The notes beneath the pieces are model-generated. The model searched no databases, had not been told where the DNA came from, and saw only the letters and a program-made list of their open reading frames with translations. Shown here piece by piece: positions 1 through 10,317 of a stretch of DNA of 64,000 bases (position 1 is its first letter; each line of letters starts with the position of its first letter). The translations under genes were made by a program, and so were the position numbers. Source of the stretch: Polynucleobacter sp. AP-Jannik-300A-C4 (GTDB lineage Bacteria; Pseudomonadota; Gammaproteobacteria; Burkholderiales; Burkholderiaceae); the NCBI RefSeq assembly GCF_018688335.1, contig NZ_CP061316.1:1798001-1862000 (forward strand), written 5' to 3'.

Positions 1-789
1 TTCGCCAAAAATTAGAATCGGCGCCATTAGGAAAAAGGAGAGCAAAACAACAGGGAGATAAACCTGCCAATGTGATGGCAAGGGCAAGCCTGCTTGCACC
101 AATAAACGCGGTACCACTAAGAACATCGCTACTTGAGTTGCATGCAAAACAAATACGCCGGCATTAAGACGCATTAACTCAGGACGCAAAAAGACTTCCT
201 TCAGGCTTGCTTGTTGCACCCTTGGCTCGGGCTTAGAACTTGGCAGAATGTAATAAGCAACAAACATCGCACCAATACCTAATACCGCTAAGACTACAAA
301 AATTCCGCTCAAACTAATTAATCGATAGATTGGGGCAGCAATCACGAGCGACAAAGCAAAAGATAGAGCAATACTCCCTCCCACCAAGGCCATAGCCCGA
401 GTGCGCACCTGCTCACGCGTTAAATCGGCAACCCAAGCGGAAATCGCAGCTGAGACCGCACCAGCGCCCATTACCCCGCGGCCAATAGCAATCCAAAGAA
501 GATCGTCTTGAGCAGCGCAAATTAAGGCACCCGCAACGAATAAAGACAAGCCCCACAAAACGACAGGTTTTCGGCCAATTCGGTCAGAAAGCCGGCCTAA
601 AGGGATATAGAAGCAGGCCTGGACAATATTGAATATTCCCAGGGTTAATCCAACCCATAGAGCATGTTCGCCGCCCGGCAAACCGTGTGCATGGATGCTG
701 AAAACCGGCAAAAGCAGAAATAGGCCCAGCATACGGAGGCCAAAGATGCCTGCTAAGGCCAGAGTGGAGCGAAGTTCAGAAGGATTCAT
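1..789 (-). CDS. MFS transporter, YajR-like (C-terminus beyond window)
   Basis: A minus-strand reading frame open from an ATG at 789 to the window edge gives the first 263 residues of a major facilitator superfamily exporter; the stop lies outside. Residues 1-60 resemble E. coli YajR (FGLRMLGLF, then TM helices), and the MFS motif A between TM2 and TM3 reads GRLSDRIGRKP. About seven to eight hydrophobic helices can be followed. The substrate is unknown. It is divergent from uvrA with 37 bp between the starts; an MFS gene next to uvrA, often followed by ssb, is usual in Burkholderiales. Whether the C-terminal YAM domain of E. coli YajR is present cannot be seen. Confidence 0.85.
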   Translation of the reverse strand, partial: MNPSELRSTLALAGIFGLRMLGLFLLLPVFSIHAHGLPGGEHALWVGLTLGIFNIVQACFYIPLGRLSDRIGRKPVVLWGLSLFVAGALICAAQDDLLWIAIGRGVMGAGAVSAAISAWVADLTREQVRTRAMALVGGSIALSFALSLVIAAPIYRLISLSGIFVVLAVLGIGAMFVAYYILPSSKPEPRVQQASLKEVFLRPELMRLNAGVFVLHATQVAMFLVVPRLLVQAGLPLPSHWQVYLPVVLLSFFLMAPILIFGE

Positions 790-826
790 GGGAAAGGGCT
801 ATATTAACAAGTTACGCTAAAAAATC

Positions 827-3715
827 ATGAATAACGAAATTAAGATCCGCGGTGCACGCACGCACAACCTCAAAAACATCAATCTAGATATCCCTAGAGA
901 GAAACTGGTCGTTTTGACTGGCCTGTCTGGCTCAGGCAAAAGCTCATTGGCTTTTGACACCCTATATGCCGAAGGCCAGCGTCGCTATGTAGAGTCCTTA
1001 TCGGCTTACGCACGCCAGTTCTTGCAGTTAATGGAAAAGCCTGATGTCGATACGATAGAAGGTCTCTCCCCGGCAATCTCAATTGAGCAAAAAGCCACTA
1101 GCCATAATCCGCGCTCAACCGTGGGTACAGTGACAGAAATTCATGATTACTTGCGCTTACTCTTTGCCCGCGCCGGTACCCCGCATTGCCCAGACCACGA
1201 TCTGCCATTGGAGGCGCAAAGTGTCTCTCAAATGGTGGATACGGTTTTAGCAATGCCTGAAGATACCAAGCTCATGATTCTGGCTCCGGTAGTTAGTGAG
1301 CGTAAAGGCGAATTCATTGACTTATTCCAAGATCTCCAAGCCCAAGGCTTTGTTCGCTTTCGTGTGCGCTCTGGTGGCGGCACAACCAATACTGCCAAAG
1401 CAGAGATCTTTGAAGTGGATCAATTGCCGACACTAAAGAAGAACGATAAGCACTCCATTGAAGTAGTGGTAGATCGCATCAAAGTGCGTCCTGATATTCA
1501 GCAACGTGTAGCGGAATCCTTCGAGACAGCTCTACGTCTTGCTGACGGCAAAGCCATGATTGTCAATATGGACACCGGCAAGGAAATGATTTTCTCCAGT
1601 AAGTTTGCTTGCCCCATCTGCTCGTATTCATTGCAAGAGTTAGAGCCACGGCTCTTCTCATTTAATAACCCAATGGGTGCTTGCCCATCTTGCGATGGCC
1701 TAGGCCATCAGTCTTTTTTTGATCCTAAACGCATTGTTGCGCACCCTGATTTATCACTTGCATCTGGCGCTATCAAAGGCTGGGATCGTCGCAATCAGTT
1801 TTACTTCAAGCTCTTACAGACACTTGCAAAGCATGGCGGCTTTGATGTCGAAAAACCCTTTGAAACTTTAAATAAGAAACAGCAAGATCTCATTTTGCTG
1901 GGCTCGGGTGATGTCACTATTCCATTTGAGTACATCAATGAGCGTGGCAAAAACAGTATTCGCGAGCATGCCTTTGAAGGCATTGTTGCTAACTTTGAGC
2001 GTCGCTATCGTGAGACTGACTCAGCAACAGTTCGGGAAGAATTATCACGCTACCAAAATGTACAAACCTGTCCATCATGCAACGGTAGTCGTTTACGCAA
2101 AGAAGCTCGCTTTGTCAAAGTAGGTGACGGCAAGCAGTCTCGCGCCATTTATGAAATCAGCGCCCTACCTTTAAAAGAAGCGAAAGAATATTTTGAGTCA
2201 TTAGAGCTCAAAGGAGCTAAACGGGAAATCGCCGACAAAATTGTTAAAGAGATTGGCTCACGTCTGCGCTTCCTCAATGATGTGGGTTTAGATTACCTCT
2301 CACTAGAACGTAGCGCAGATACGCTCTCTGGTGGAGAAGCGCAGCGTATTCGCCTGGCATCACAGATTGGCTCCGGCCTAACTGGCGTCATGTATGTACT
2401 AGATGAGCCTTCGATTGGTTTGCATCAACGTGATAACGATAGACTCATCGGAACACTCAAGCATTTGCGTGATCTGGGCAATAGCGTTCTAGTAGTTGAG
2501 CATGATGAAGACATGATTCGCGCTTCTGACTATGTCATTGATATTGGTCCTGGCGCTGGCGTGCATGGTGGTGAAGTAGTAGCCGAAGGTACTCCTGCAG
2601 AGGTAGAGGCCAATCTGAAGTCTTTAACAGGCGCCTACCTATCTGGTCGCGAGTGGATTGCAGTTCCAGAAAAACGCATTCCAGTAAATGACAAGTTCTT
2701 AGAAATCATCGGTGCACGTGGCAACAATTTGCAATCCGTTCATGCCAAGATTCCAGTCGGCCTATTAACCTGTGTCACCGGTGTCTCTGGCTCTGGCAAG
2801 TCGACGCTGATTAACGACACACTGCACCATGCAGTTGCACAGCATATTTATGGATCGAATGCTGAACCTGCAGCACATGATGCGATTAAGGGCTTAGAAA
2901 ACTTTGACAAGGTCATTAGCGTCGACCAATCTCCAATTGGCAGAACGCCACGCTCCAACCCTGCTACTTACACCGGATTATTTACACCGATTAGAGAGCT
3001 CTTCTGTGGTGTACCTGCCGCACGTGAGCGCGGATATGAAGCTGGACGTTTTTCTTTCAATGTCAAAGGTGGTCGTTGCGATGCCTGCGAAGGCGATGGC
3101 GTTATTAAAGTCGAAATGCACTTCTTGCCAGACGTCTATGTACCTTGCGATGTCTGTCATGGCAAACGCTACAACCGCGAGACATTAGACATTCGCTACA
3201 AAGGCAAGAATATTCATGAAGTACTGTCGATGACCATCGAGCAAGCCCATGAATTCTTCGAAGCAGTGCCTATTGTTAAACGCAAACTCAAAACCTTGCT
3301 CGATGTAGGTTTAGGTTATGTGAAGCTAGGTCAAAGTGCCACAACCTTATCTGGTGGTGAGGCACAACGTGTCAAACTCTCCTTAGAACTTTCTAAGCGC
3401 GATACCGGAAGAACACTCTATATCTTGGATGAGCCAACTACGGGCTTGCATTTCCATGACATTCAATTATTGCTGACTGTTCTTCAAACTTTGAAAAAGC
3501 AAGGCAATACGATCGTCATCATTGAGCACAACTTAGATGTCATCAAGACTGCCGACTGGATTATTGACTTAGGCCCTAAAGGTGGCGCTGGTGGTGGACA
3601 AATTATTGCGACCGGTACACCTGAAGAAGTTGCGAAGAACGAGGCTAGCTTTACCGGTCACTACTTGGCACCGCTACTAGTGCGCAAACCAGCGCCGGGA
3701 AAAAAGAAGAAATAA
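827..3715 (+). CDS. uvrA: Excinuclease ABC subunit A
   Basis: UvrA is the damage-sensing ATPase of nucleotide excision repair; the dimer loads UvrB at lesions. The 962 residues match the family length. Both ABC modules are intact: Walker A GLSGSGKS near residue 32 and GVSGSGKS near 650, and two LSGGEAQR signatures, each followed by an ILDEP or VLDEP Walker B. The zinc modules CPIC...CPSC (about 262-290) and CDAC...CDVC (about 750-777) are complete. It is transcribed alone, convergent with the antiporter gene 28 bp downstream. No LexA box was recognised in the 37 bp upstream. Confidence 0.98.
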   Translation: MNNEIKIRGARTHNLKNINLDIPREKLVVLTGLSGSGKSSLAFDTLYAEGQRRYVESLSAYARQFLQLMEKPDVDTIEGLSPAISIEQKATSHNPRSTVGTVTEIHDYLRLLFARAGTPHCPDHDLPLEAQSVSQMVDTVLAMPEDTKLMILAPVVSERKGEFIDLFQDLQAQGFVRFRVRSGGGTTNTAKAEIFEVDQLPTLKKNDKHSIEVVVDRIKVRPDIQQRVAESFETALRLADGKAMIVNMDTGKEMIFSSKFACPICSYSLQELEPRLFSFNNPMGACPSCDGLGHQSFFDPKRIVAHPDLSLASGAIKGWDRRNQFYFKLLQTLAKHGGFDVEKPFETLNKKQQDLILLGSGDVTIPFEYINERGKNSIREHAFEGIVANFERRYRETDSATVREELSRYQNVQTCPSCNGSRLRKEARFVKVGDGKQSRAIYEISALPLKEAKEYFESLELKGAKREIADKIVKEIGSRLRFLNDVGLDYLSLERSADTLSGGEAQRIRLASQIGSGLTGVMYVLDEPSIGLHQRDNDRLIGTLKHLRDLGNSVLVVEHDEDMIRASDYVIDIGPGAGVHGGEVVAEGTPAEVEANLKSLTGAYLSGREWIAVPEKRIPVNDKFLEIIGARGNNLQSVHAKIPVGLLTCVTGVSGSGKSTLINDTLHHAVAQHIYGSNAEPAAHDAIKGLENFDKVISVDQSPIGRTPRSNPATYTGLFTPIRELFCGVPAARERGYEAGRFSFNVKGGRCDACEGDGVIKVEMHFLPDVYVPCDVCHGKRYNRETLDIRYKGKNIHEVLSMTIEQAHEFFEAVPIVKRKLKTLLDVGLGYVKLGQSATTLSGGEAQRVKLSLELSKRDTGRTLYILDEPTTGLHFHDIQLLLTVLQTLKKQGNTIVIIEHNLDVIKTADWIIDLGPKGGAGGGQIIATGTPEEVAKNEASFTGHYLAPLLVRKPAPGKKKK

Positions 3716-3743
3716 TTCAGAAATCGGAAGTAACTGAATACAC

Positions 3744-5723
3744 TCAGAGCAATTTAGATTCGGCTAAATCAGTCGCCTCTGAATTGCCTGAGAGCACTAG
3801 GATATCGTTAGCTTGCAAACGTAAGTCTGGAGTGAGCTCCAATTTGACATAGTCGGAGCCATCCACTTTTCGCCTGACAGCTTGTACGCTCACGCCTTCG
3901 TTTTCAAGGTGTAACTCTTCAAGAGTCTGGCCAATACTCGCTGACTCAGGCAACAAAGTTACCGAGTGCAAACGCCATGACTCCTTGGTGTCGACTTCAT
4001 CATCAACCCCCCGGAAATAGCCGCGCAAAAGACTGTAACGCGCTTCGCGTGCACTGGTAATTCGACGTACGACCTTACGCATAGGTACGCCCATCATTAA
4101 TAAAACGTGTGATGCCATCATGAGACTACCCTCGATTAACTCAGGCACCACCTCAGTTGCTCCAGCTGCTTGTAACTTAGCTAAATCAGCATCATCCTTA
4201 GTGCGCACCAGTACAGTCATACCTGGACGCAAACGCTCAACCTGATGCAATACTTTTAAGGTTGCTGGGGTATCTGCATAGGTAATTACTACTGCCTTTG
4301 CTCTCGACAAACCCGCGGCTACTAAATAATTTTCTCGACTAGCATCACCATAGACCACGTTATCCCCAGCGGCAGCAGCTTCTTTAACTCGATCTGGATC
4401 CATATCTAAGGCAATGTAAGGAATTTTTTCTTGATCGAGCATGCGGGCCAAGCTTTGTCCTGAACGACCAAAACCGCAAATAACAACATGGTTTTCAGTT
4501 CGGACACTTTTTGCTGCGACGCGTGTCAGCGCTAATGATTGCAACAACCACTCATTACTCGAGAAGCGCATCGCAATCCGATCGCTATATTCAATCAAGA
4601 AAGGTGCGCCAAACATCGAGAGCAACATGGCAGCCAGTACAGCCTGACTCAAAGCAGGATCGATTAAATCCAAGCCATCAATCTGATTTAAAAGAACGAA
4701 GCCAAATTCGCCAGCCTGCGCTAAACACAAGCCTGTCCGAATCGAGATACCAGGGCTTGAACCAAAAGCACGTGACAGTAAGGCAATCAAACCAAACTTG
4801 AAAATCAAAGGGCCAATCAGTAAGAGCAGCACTAGCAACCACTGTTGGTAAATGACATTAAAGTCCAACAGCATGCCAATGGTAATAAAGAACAGACCCA
4901 AGAGGACATCCCTAAAAGGCTTCACGTCCTCCTCAACCTGATGGCGGTAGGGTGTCTCGGCAATCAACATACCCGCCAAGAAAGCCCCTAGCGCAAGTGA
5001 TAAACCAAAATGTTCTGTAAGTGCTGACATACCCAAAACAATCAGCAGCAAGTTGAGCATGAATAACTCTTGCGAGCGCAGCTTGGTAACCAAACTAAAC
5101 CAGCGACTCATTAAAGTTTGGCCAATCACAAAAATCAGAACCAGCGCCACCGATATCTTGATGGAGGCTGCGGTCAAGGCCAAAAATAAGTCTCCAGGAT
5201 TTTTACCCAGTGAGGGGATCAAAATAAGCAAGAAGACCACCGCTAAATCCTGAAATAGCAAAATACCGATGATGTTGCGCCCATGCTCAGTCTCAATTTC
5301 TGAACGATCGGCAATGAGCTTGGTAACGATAGCAGTTGAGGACATGGCCAGGGCACCCCCCAGGGCAATGGCTGCCTGCCAGGAAATGGGGTAAATCCAG
5401 TTCATCATCAAGCTTGCCGGCACTGCAAGCAAGATAGTCAAAAGCACCTGGCTGCCACCCAAGCCAAATACGATGCTTCGCATGGCCCGCAGCTTGTGGA
5501 GGTTAAATTCCAGGCCAATTGAAAACATCAAGAAAACCACGCCAAATTCAGCCAAATACTTAACTGTGGCGGAATCATTGGCCAAACCCAGGGCATGCGG
5601 CCCAATTAGGACGCCAATGGCAAGATAGCCCAAAATGGGGGGGAGCCCAAAATAGCGGAAAATAACTACCCCGGCCACTCCGGAGGCCAACAAGATGAGA
5701 GTTAATTGAAGGACTGACGGCAT
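3744..5723 (-). CDS. Monovalent cation:proton antiporter-2 (KefB/KefC type)
   Basis: A 659-residue inner-membrane CPA2 antiporter. Residues 1-385 form about a dozen TM helices (LGYLAIGVLIGP and FLAGMLIAET are typical), residues 410-530 are a TrkA-N/RCK nucleotide-binding domain opening with VICGFGRSGQ, and the last 80 residues form a TrkA-C domain. The family exports K+ (or Na+) in exchange for protons; Kef proteins are gated by glutathione adducts, and glutathione synthesis genes lie at 44-46 kb, but gating here is untested. It is divergent from kdsD with only 11 bp between starts, so the promoters must lie inside the opposing coding regions. KefB and KefC cannot be told apart. Confidence 0.9.
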   Translation of the reverse strand: MPSVLQLTLILLASGVAGVVIFRYFGLPPILGYLAIGVLIGPHALGLANDSATVKYLAEFGVVFLMFSIGLEFNLHKLRAMRSIVFGLGGSQVLLTILLAVPASLMMNWIYPISWQAAIALGGALAMSSTAIVTKLIADRSEIETEHGRNIIGILLFQDLAVVFLLILIPSLGKNPGDLFLALTAASIKISVALVLIFVIGQTLMSRWFSLVTKLRSQELFMLNLLLIVLGMSALTEHFGLSLALGAFLAGMLIAETPYRHQVEEDVKPFRDVLLGLFFITIGMLLDFNVIYQQWLLVLLLLIGPLIFKFGLIALLSRAFGSSPGISIRTGLCLAQAGEFGFVLLNQIDGLDLIDPALSQAVLAAMLLSMFGAPFLIEYSDRIAMRFSSNEWLLQSLALTRVAAKSVRTENHVVICGFGRSGQSLARMLDQEKIPYIALDMDPDRVKEAAAAGDNVVYGDASRENYLVAAGLSRAKAVVITYADTPATLKVLHQVERLRPGMTVLVRTKDDADLAKLQAAGATEVVPELIEGSLMMASHVLLMMGVPMRKVVRRITSAREARYSLLRGYFRGVDDEVDTKESWRLHSVTLLPESASIGQTLEELHLENEGVSVQAVRRKVDGSDYVKLELTPDLRLQANDILVLSGNSEATDLAESKLL

Positions 5724-5734
5724 ATACTCACCCC

Positions 5735-6727
5735 ATGATAGCTAAGACTCGTGACCGAACCCTAAAGCTTGCGCGTGACACCCTCACCATTGAGGCTGCT
5801 GCACTGCACACTATGCGTGATCGCCTTGAAGGCGCCAATGCCGATGCCCTCGTTTTGGCAGTGGATTTACTGCATTCCTGCAAGGGCCGCATCGTCGTTT
5901 CTGGAATTGGTAAATCAGGTCATATCGCCCGAAAGATTGCTGCCACCTTTGCCTCTACCGGCTCCCCCGCTTTTTTTGTACATCCCGCCGAAGCCAGTCA
6001 TGGCGACCTAGGAATGGTTACGCGTGATGATGTCTTTGTTGCACTCTCTAATTCCGGCGAGACTGATGAGCTTCTCACCATTGTGCCAATCGTCAAGCGC
6101 ACCGGTGCAAAACTCATTGCACTAACTGGTGCACCAAATTCTTCATTAGCAAAGTTGGCTGATGCCCATTTAGACACCAGCGTTGAAAAAGAAGCATGTC
6201 CACTTAACTTGGCACCAACTACCAGCACAACTGCAGCACTCGCTATGGGTGATGCCCTAGCTGTTGCCTTACTTGATGCTCGCGGCTTTCAGGCTGAAGA
6301 TTTTCAACGTTCCCACCCAGGCGGCCGCTTGGGTCGCAAGCAACTGATGCATGTCAGCGAAGTGATGCGCAACTTTGATGAGACTCCTAAGATTGCGATC
6401 TCCGCTTCCCTGCAAGAAGCTTTACTGGAAATGACCGCTAAACGCATGGGCATGGTGGTCACTTTAGATAACCAAAATAAAGTCGCTGGCATTTTTACTG
6501 ACGGCGACTTGCGTCGTCTACTAGAGAAGAGCACCAATTTGGATGGGCTCACCTTAGAAAAAGCAACTACTTCAGCACCCCGCACAATTCCTCCCGAACT
6601 TTTGGCAGAAGAAGCTATTGAGATGATGGAAAAACATCGCATCAATCATTTAGTTGTAACCGATCCTCATGGAGCATTACTTGGAGCGCTCAACCTCCAT
6701 GATTTATTTGCCGCCAAGGTTATTTAA
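5735..6727 (+). CDS. kdsD: Arabinose-5-phosphate isomerase
   Basis: KdsD interconverts ribulose 5-phosphate and arabinose 5-phosphate, the first step to Kdo for lipid A-core LPS. The 330 residues have the KpsF/GutQ layout: an SIS domain (about 45-185, with SGIGKSGHIARK and SNSGETDE) followed by two CBS domains (about 210-265 and 275-328, with GIFTDGDLRR). It heads the run kdsD-kdsC-lptC-lptA-lptB, which supports an LPS role over the capsule paralogue KpsF. The ATG at 5735 is 11 bp from the divergent antiporter start. Confidence 0.96.
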   Translation: MIAKTRDRTLKLARDTLTIEAAALHTMRDRLEGANADALVLAVDLLHSCKGRIVVSGIGKSGHIARKIAATFASTGSPAFFVHPAEASHGDLGMVTRDDVFVALSNSGETDELLTIVPIVKRTGAKLIALTGAPNSSLAKLADAHLDTSVEKEACPLNLAPTTSTTAALAMGDALAVALLDARGFQAEDFQRSHPGGRLGRKQLMHVSEVMRNFDETPKIAISASLQEALLEMTAKRMGMVVTLDNQNKVAGIFTDGDLRRLLEKSTNLDGLTLEKATTSAPRTIPPELLAEEAIEMMEKHRINHLVVTDPHGALLGALNLHDLFAAKVI

Positions 6728-6763
6728 GCTTTTTACTTTTTAATCATTCATCCACTCACCTAC

Positions 6764-7336
6764 ATGCCAACCGCCTTTAATGCTCACCAAACCAATCCTC
6801 TGAGCCAGTATCCACAGGCCTGGGAGCGCGCTGGGGCAGTCAAGTTACTCGTACTCGATGTCGATGGGGTCTTAACCAATGGACAGGTATTTCTTGGTGA
6901 AAACGGTAAGGAGTCTCTGAAAGCTTTTGATATTCAAGATGGCTTGGGAATCAAGCTCTTAGAAAAAATTGGTATTCCAACAGTCATCATTACTGGGCGT
7001 AGCTCCAAAATGGTTTTGGCTCGCTGTGATGAACTCGGTATCAAGCATGTGCACATGGGTGTTGAAAATAAAGCCGTAGCCCTAGAAAAGATTTTGCAAT
7101 CACTTGGACTAAAGCAGTCTGATTGCGCCGTGATGGGTGATGACTGGCCTGATTTTCAAATGATGAAGTCTGCAGGTTTAAAAGTATGTCCTGCACAAGG
7201 GCATGATGCCGTGAAAGAAACTGCTCACTTTATTACCACTAGATCTGGTGGATATGGCGCAGTACGTGAAGTCTGCGACTTGATTCTAAAAGCGCAAAAT
7301 CGCTATGACGAATTACTTGCTCAGGCACGCGCTTAA
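6764..7336 (+). CDS. kdsC: 3-deoxy-D-manno-octulosonate 8-phosphate phosphatase
   Basis: KdsC dephosphorylates Kdo 8-phosphate to Kdo. It is a HAD phosphatase of the small tetrameric type without a cap: DVDGVLTNG (nucleophile Asp near residue 31), ITGRSS as motif II, and GDDWPDFQMM carrying the Mg-binding acidic pair. The 190 residues match the family. It lies 36 bp after kdsD and 11 bp before lptC, so the genes are probably cotranscribed. The first 25 residues before LLVLDVDG are a little longer than in E. coli. Confidence 0.96.
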   Translation: MPTAFNAHQTNPLSQYPQAWERAGAVKLLVLDVDGVLTNGQVFLGENGKESLKAFDIQDGLGIKLLEKIGIPTVIITGRSSKMVLARCDELGIKHVHMGVENKAVALEKILQSLGLKQSDCAVMGDDWPDFQMMKSAGLKVCPAQGHDAVKETAHFITTRSGGYGAVREVCDLILKAQNRYDELLAQARA

Positions 7337-7347
7337 GGTTTGTCTCA

Positions 7348-7992
7348 ATGGAACTGAATGCCAAACAAATTAAATTGAGTATCTGGCGTGGCCTATTGCG
7401 CCTAATGCCATTGATCTTGATGAGCACACTTACTCTCGTCACTTTTTGGCTGGTTAAGAAAAATGCTCCCGTAGAAAAATCAGCACTAGAACGGGTACGC
7501 TTACATGAGCCTGACTACACTATTACCAATGGCGCCCTTTCCGCGCTCAACGAAGCTGGCAATACCAAATATCGCGTGCTGGGCAAGAAAGTGATTCACT
7601 ACGACGATGATGCTTCAATTGATATTGAAACACCTCGTATACGCTTGTTCCCCCCTGAAAAGTCGCCGATTACCGTGAAAGCGGACTCAGGTCATTTAGA
7701 TGGCGACATCACCATACTAGATCTCATCAATAATGCTGAAATTTTTCGTCCACCACAAGCTGCTACCGCGACCGAACCAGCTAGACCACGCATGATTGCA
7801 CGCTCTTCGTATTTCAAGGTACTCATCAATGACGACATTATTGAGACCAATAAACCCATTACGCTTGAGCAAGGCGTTTCCATCATGCGCTCAACTGATG
7901 GTGGCACATTCAACAACATCGAACAAAGTATGGTGCTGTCTGGCCAAGTAAGAGGTCGCATCGAGCGTGTTCAACCTGGAGCACAGCCATGA
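7348..7992 (+). CDS. lptC: LPS export ABC transporter periplasmic protein LptC
   Basis: LptC is the bitopic inner-membrane protein that receives LPS from LptFG and passes it to LptA. The 214 residues have a short cytoplasmic start, one TM helix near residues 19-35 (LMPLILMSTLTLVTFWLV), and a beta-rich periplasmic region typical of the family. The sequence itself is weakly conserved; identification rests on topology, length and position between kdsC and lptA. The stop overlaps the lptA start by 4 bp (ATGA), showing translational coupling. Confidence 0.9.
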   Translation: MELNAKQIKLSIWRGLLRLMPLILMSTLTLVTFWLVKKNAPVEKSALERVRLHEPDYTITNGALSALNEAGNTKYRVLGKKVIHYDDDASIDIETPRIRLFPPEKSPITVKADSGHLDGDITILDLINNAEIFRPPQAATATEPARPRMIARSSYFKVLINDDIIETNKPITLEQGVSIMRSTDGGTFNNIEQSMVLSGQVRGRIERVQPGAQP

Positions 7993-8546
7993 GCTTCTTA
8001 CGCAAACTAGCAATACATTGTGGATTGTTAGCAGCTTGCTTTATCGCACCTGCTCATGCTGAAAAAGCAGATCAAGATAAACCGGTAGTTTTGGAAGCAG
8101 AAAAAGTTTCTGTGAATGATGTGCAACAAGTCTATGAGCTTGATGGTCAGGTACTCTTGACCAAGGGCAGCATTTTAATTACCGGCGAAAAAGGCAATAT
8201 CAAAGTTGATCCTGAAGGCTATGAGTACGTTGATGTTCAAGGCAATCCAGAATCAACGGCCAGCTTCAGGCAAAGACGCGAAGGTCCGGCTAATGAGTTT
8301 ATGCAGGGTCGCGGTCAAACAGTTACTTACAATGCAAAAACTGAATTACTTACCCTAACTGGTGATGCTAACTTGAAGCGTCTTCACAATATGCAAATGT
8401 TGGATCAATTACACGGCTGGAAAATCGATTACGACGATGTCCTGCAGCGCTATCAAGTCACGCCACCCCCAAATGCTAAACCAGAAGATCTGCCTTTGGC
8501 TAAAGCCATCCTTTCACCAAGAAGAAAAGCTACACTAGAGAGATGA
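7989..8546 (+). CDS. lptA: LPS transport periplasmic protein LptA
   Basis: LptA forms the periplasmic beta-jellyroll bridge carrying LPS from LptC to LptD. The 185 residues start with a Sec signal peptide that ends near AHA at residues 22-24. The OstA-like body follows, with features such as [11 protein letters not shown] and [17 protein letters not shown]. It overlaps lptC and lptB by 4 bp each (ATGA), as expected for subunits made in fixed proportion. Confidence 0.93.
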   Translation: MSFLRKLAIHCGLLAACFIAPAHAEKADQDKPVVLEAEKVSVNDVQQVYELDGQVLLTKGSILITGEKGNIKVDPEGYEYVDVQGNPESTASFRQRREGPANEFMQGRGQTVTYNAKTELLTLTGDANLKRLHNMQMLDQLHGWKIDYDDVLQRYQVTPPPNAKPEDLPLAKAILSPRRKATLER

Positions 8547-9310
8547 CCACGGATTCCAGCAGCATTCAAAAGCCAGCAACCCTCAGCGCCCAGCATCTTC
8601 AAAAGCGTTATGGATCTCGCACAGTAGTTCGGGATGTATCAGTAGAGGTTAAATGCGGCGAAGTGGTTGGACTCTTGGGCCCTAATGGTGCTGGTAAAAC
8701 CACCTCTTTCTACATGATTGTTGGCTTGGTTCCACTTGATGGTGGAAGTATTGTTCTGGATGGCACAGACATAACCCATCTCCCAATTCATGAACGAGCT
8801 CGTATGGGCCTGTCATACCTCCCTCAAGAAGCTTCTGTTTTCAGAAAGCTGAACGTAGCCGAAAATATTCAAGCGGTATTAGAGCTGCAGGTGCAAGGCG
8901 GCAAACCATTGAGTAAGTCTGAGATTGCGCATCGCCTAGATGAACTCTTGGGCGAACTTCAAATTAGCCATCTTCGTGATAACCCAGCACTATCCTTGTC
9001 TGGAGGTGAGCGTCGTCGTGTTGAGATTGCAAGAGCGCTTGCCTCTCAGCCTAAATTCATTTTGCTGGATGAGCCATTTGCCGGCGTTGATCCGATTGCA
9101 GTTGGGGAGATCCAGCGGATTGTGCGCTTCTTAAGAGACCGTCAAATTGGTGTGTTGATAACGGACCATAACGTACGCGAAACCTTAGGTATTTGCGATC
9201 ATGCCTACATCATCAGTGAGGGTAGCGTGCTGGCAGAAGGCAAACCAGACCAAATCATTGAGAATGACGCCGTCAGAAGAGTGTATCTAGGCGAAAATTT
9301 CCGCATGTAG
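8543..9310 (+). CDS. lptB: LPS export ABC transporter ATPase LptB
   Basis: LptB is the cytoplasmic ATPase dimer that drives LPS extraction by LptFG. In 255 residues it carries Walker [10 protein letters not shown] (about residue 49), the LptB-type Q-loop [10 protein letters not shown], signature LSGGERRR, Walker [14 protein letters not shown] and the switch histidine in ITDHNVRET. The last residues (YLGENFRM) match the conserved family end. It closes the kds-lpt run; the following 191 bp have no gene, where most relatives carry rpoN. Confidence 0.98.
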   Translation: MTTDSSSIQKPATLSAQHLQKRYGSRTVVRDVSVEVKCGEVVGLLGPNGAGKTTSFYMIVGLVPLDGGSIVLDGTDITHLPIHERARMGLSYLPQEASVFRKLNVAENIQAVLELQVQGGKPLSKSEIAHRLDELLGELQISHLRDNPALSLSGGERRRVEIARALASQPKFILLDEPFAGVDPIAVGEIQRIVRFLRDRQIGVLITDHNVRETLGICDHAYIISEGSVLAEGKPDQIIENDAVRRVYLGENFRM

Positions 9311-9501
9311 CTATTTCGGTTTTTTTAAATATTTATTAAATAAACATGATCTGCCCCCTTGGTTTTCAGCAAAATCGCTGATACGCTGGAGGTTCATGAA
9401 GTTCATTTCCAAATAATCAAGTACATCATTACAGGGGCTTGCTGCGCACCCTGGGTAATTATTTGCGCATGCATTTGTTTTGCTATGAATAGGAGCTGCT
9501 G
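9311..9501. other. Gene-free spacer where rpoN is expected
   Basis: This 191-bp AT-rich interval lies between lptB and hpf. In most Burkholderiales and many gammaproteobacteria rpoN (sigma54, roughly 1.4 kb) sits here. No frame longer than a few codons is open, and I see no remnant of the sigma54 N-terminal glutamine-rich region or the C-terminal RpoN box. A run of T residues directly after the lptB stop has no clear stem. The interval presumably holds the hpf promoter, but no convincing -35/-10 pair stood out. Confidence 0.6.
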
Positions 9502-9825
9502 ATGAATCTGAAAATTAATAGTCGTCATGTTGAAGTTACTCCAGCCATGCGTTCCCACCTTGAAGCTGGGTTAGCTAAAATTCGCAAGCACTTTGATCAC
9601 GTCCTAGATGCCTCAGCATTTTTGATTGTCGATAACGCCAAAGAAAAAAATCTTCGTCAAGCAGCCGAGATCACAATTCACCTTAAAGGCAAAGATCTTT
9701 ATGCTGAAGCGCATAACGCTGATCTGTACCACGCTATGGATGCGGTGGTCGATAAACTAGAGCGTCAAGTTGTGAAGCACAAAGAAAAGATTCAAGACCA
9801 TCACCATGAAAAGCATTTTGAGTGA
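9502..9825 (+). CDS. hpf: Ribosome hibernation-promoting factor
   Basis: Hpf/RaiA binds the 30S decoding site in stationary phase and promotes 100S dimers or inactive 70S ribosomes. At 107 residues it is the short type, starting MNLKINSRHVEVTPAMR and containing the conserved DLYAEAHNADLYHAMDAVVDKLERQ near residues 74-95. The C-terminus is His- and Lys-rich. It precedes ptsN by 33 bp. In relatives this gene follows rpoN; here it follows lptB directly. Confidence 0.95.
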   Translation: MNLKINSRHVEVTPAMRSHLEAGLAKIRKHFDHVLDASAFLIVDNAKEKNLRQAAEITIHLKGKDLYAEAHNADLYHAMDAVVDKLERQVVKHKEKIQDHHHEKHFE

Positions 9826-9858
9826 TGTCCCGCTTCAGGACACCTATAATCAATTGAC

Positions 9859-10317
9859 ATGAATGCCCTGACCGATCTTTTCGCTTTAGACCGCATTGCC
9901 TTAAATAGCCCCTCTAAAAATCGGGCTGAGGCATTTGCGGCTGTAGGACAGCTATTTGCAAAACAGGCAGGTCTTGAATCTGAAGCAATCGTTGGCTTCT
10001 TAAATGCTCGCGAGGACTTAGGTTCTACTGCCTTGGGTGCCGGCGTTGCTATCCCCCACGGCCGTGTAAAAGGGCTGAAGAGTCCGATTGCTGCGTTCGT
10101 CAAATTAAAGGAGCCGATTGAGTTTGCCGCACCCGATGGTGAGGCTGTCTCTATTTTGATTTTTTTGCTCGTCCCCGAAAAAGCGACTCAGCAGCATTTA
10201 GAAATTCTGTCTTCCATTGCACAACTGCTCTCTGACCCAGATGCCAGAAAATCGCTTGCCACTGAAGACAGCCCAGAAAAGGTGTGCCAGCTATTACAGA
10301 CTTGGGGCTCCGCTTGA
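9859..10317 (+). CDS. ptsN: PTS IIA-like nitrogen-regulatory protein
   Basis: EIIA-Ntr is the terminal phosphoacceptor of the nitrogen-related PTS and regulates K+ transport and stress responses. The 152-residue protein has the EIIA type-2 fold; the phosphorylated histidine is in GVAIPHGRV near residue 66. Signal input would come from PtsI and HPr at 41.7-43.8 kb; no EI-Ntr or NPr is present in this window. The end overlaps hprK, pointing to cotranscription of hpf, ptsN, hprK and rapZ. Confidence 0.95.
   Translation: MNALTDLFALDRIALNSPSKNRAEAFAAVGQLFAKQAGLESEAIVGFLNAREDLGSTALGAGVAIPHGRVKGLKSPIAAFVKLKEPIEFAAPDGEAVSILIFLLVPEKATQQHLEILSSIAQLLSDPDARKSLATEDSPEKVCQLLQTWGSA

Noticed and set aside
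3716..3743. Possible terminator between uvrA and the antiporter gene
   Set aside because: The only hairpin is a 4-bp stem (CTGA/TCAG) without a T-run; too weak to call.
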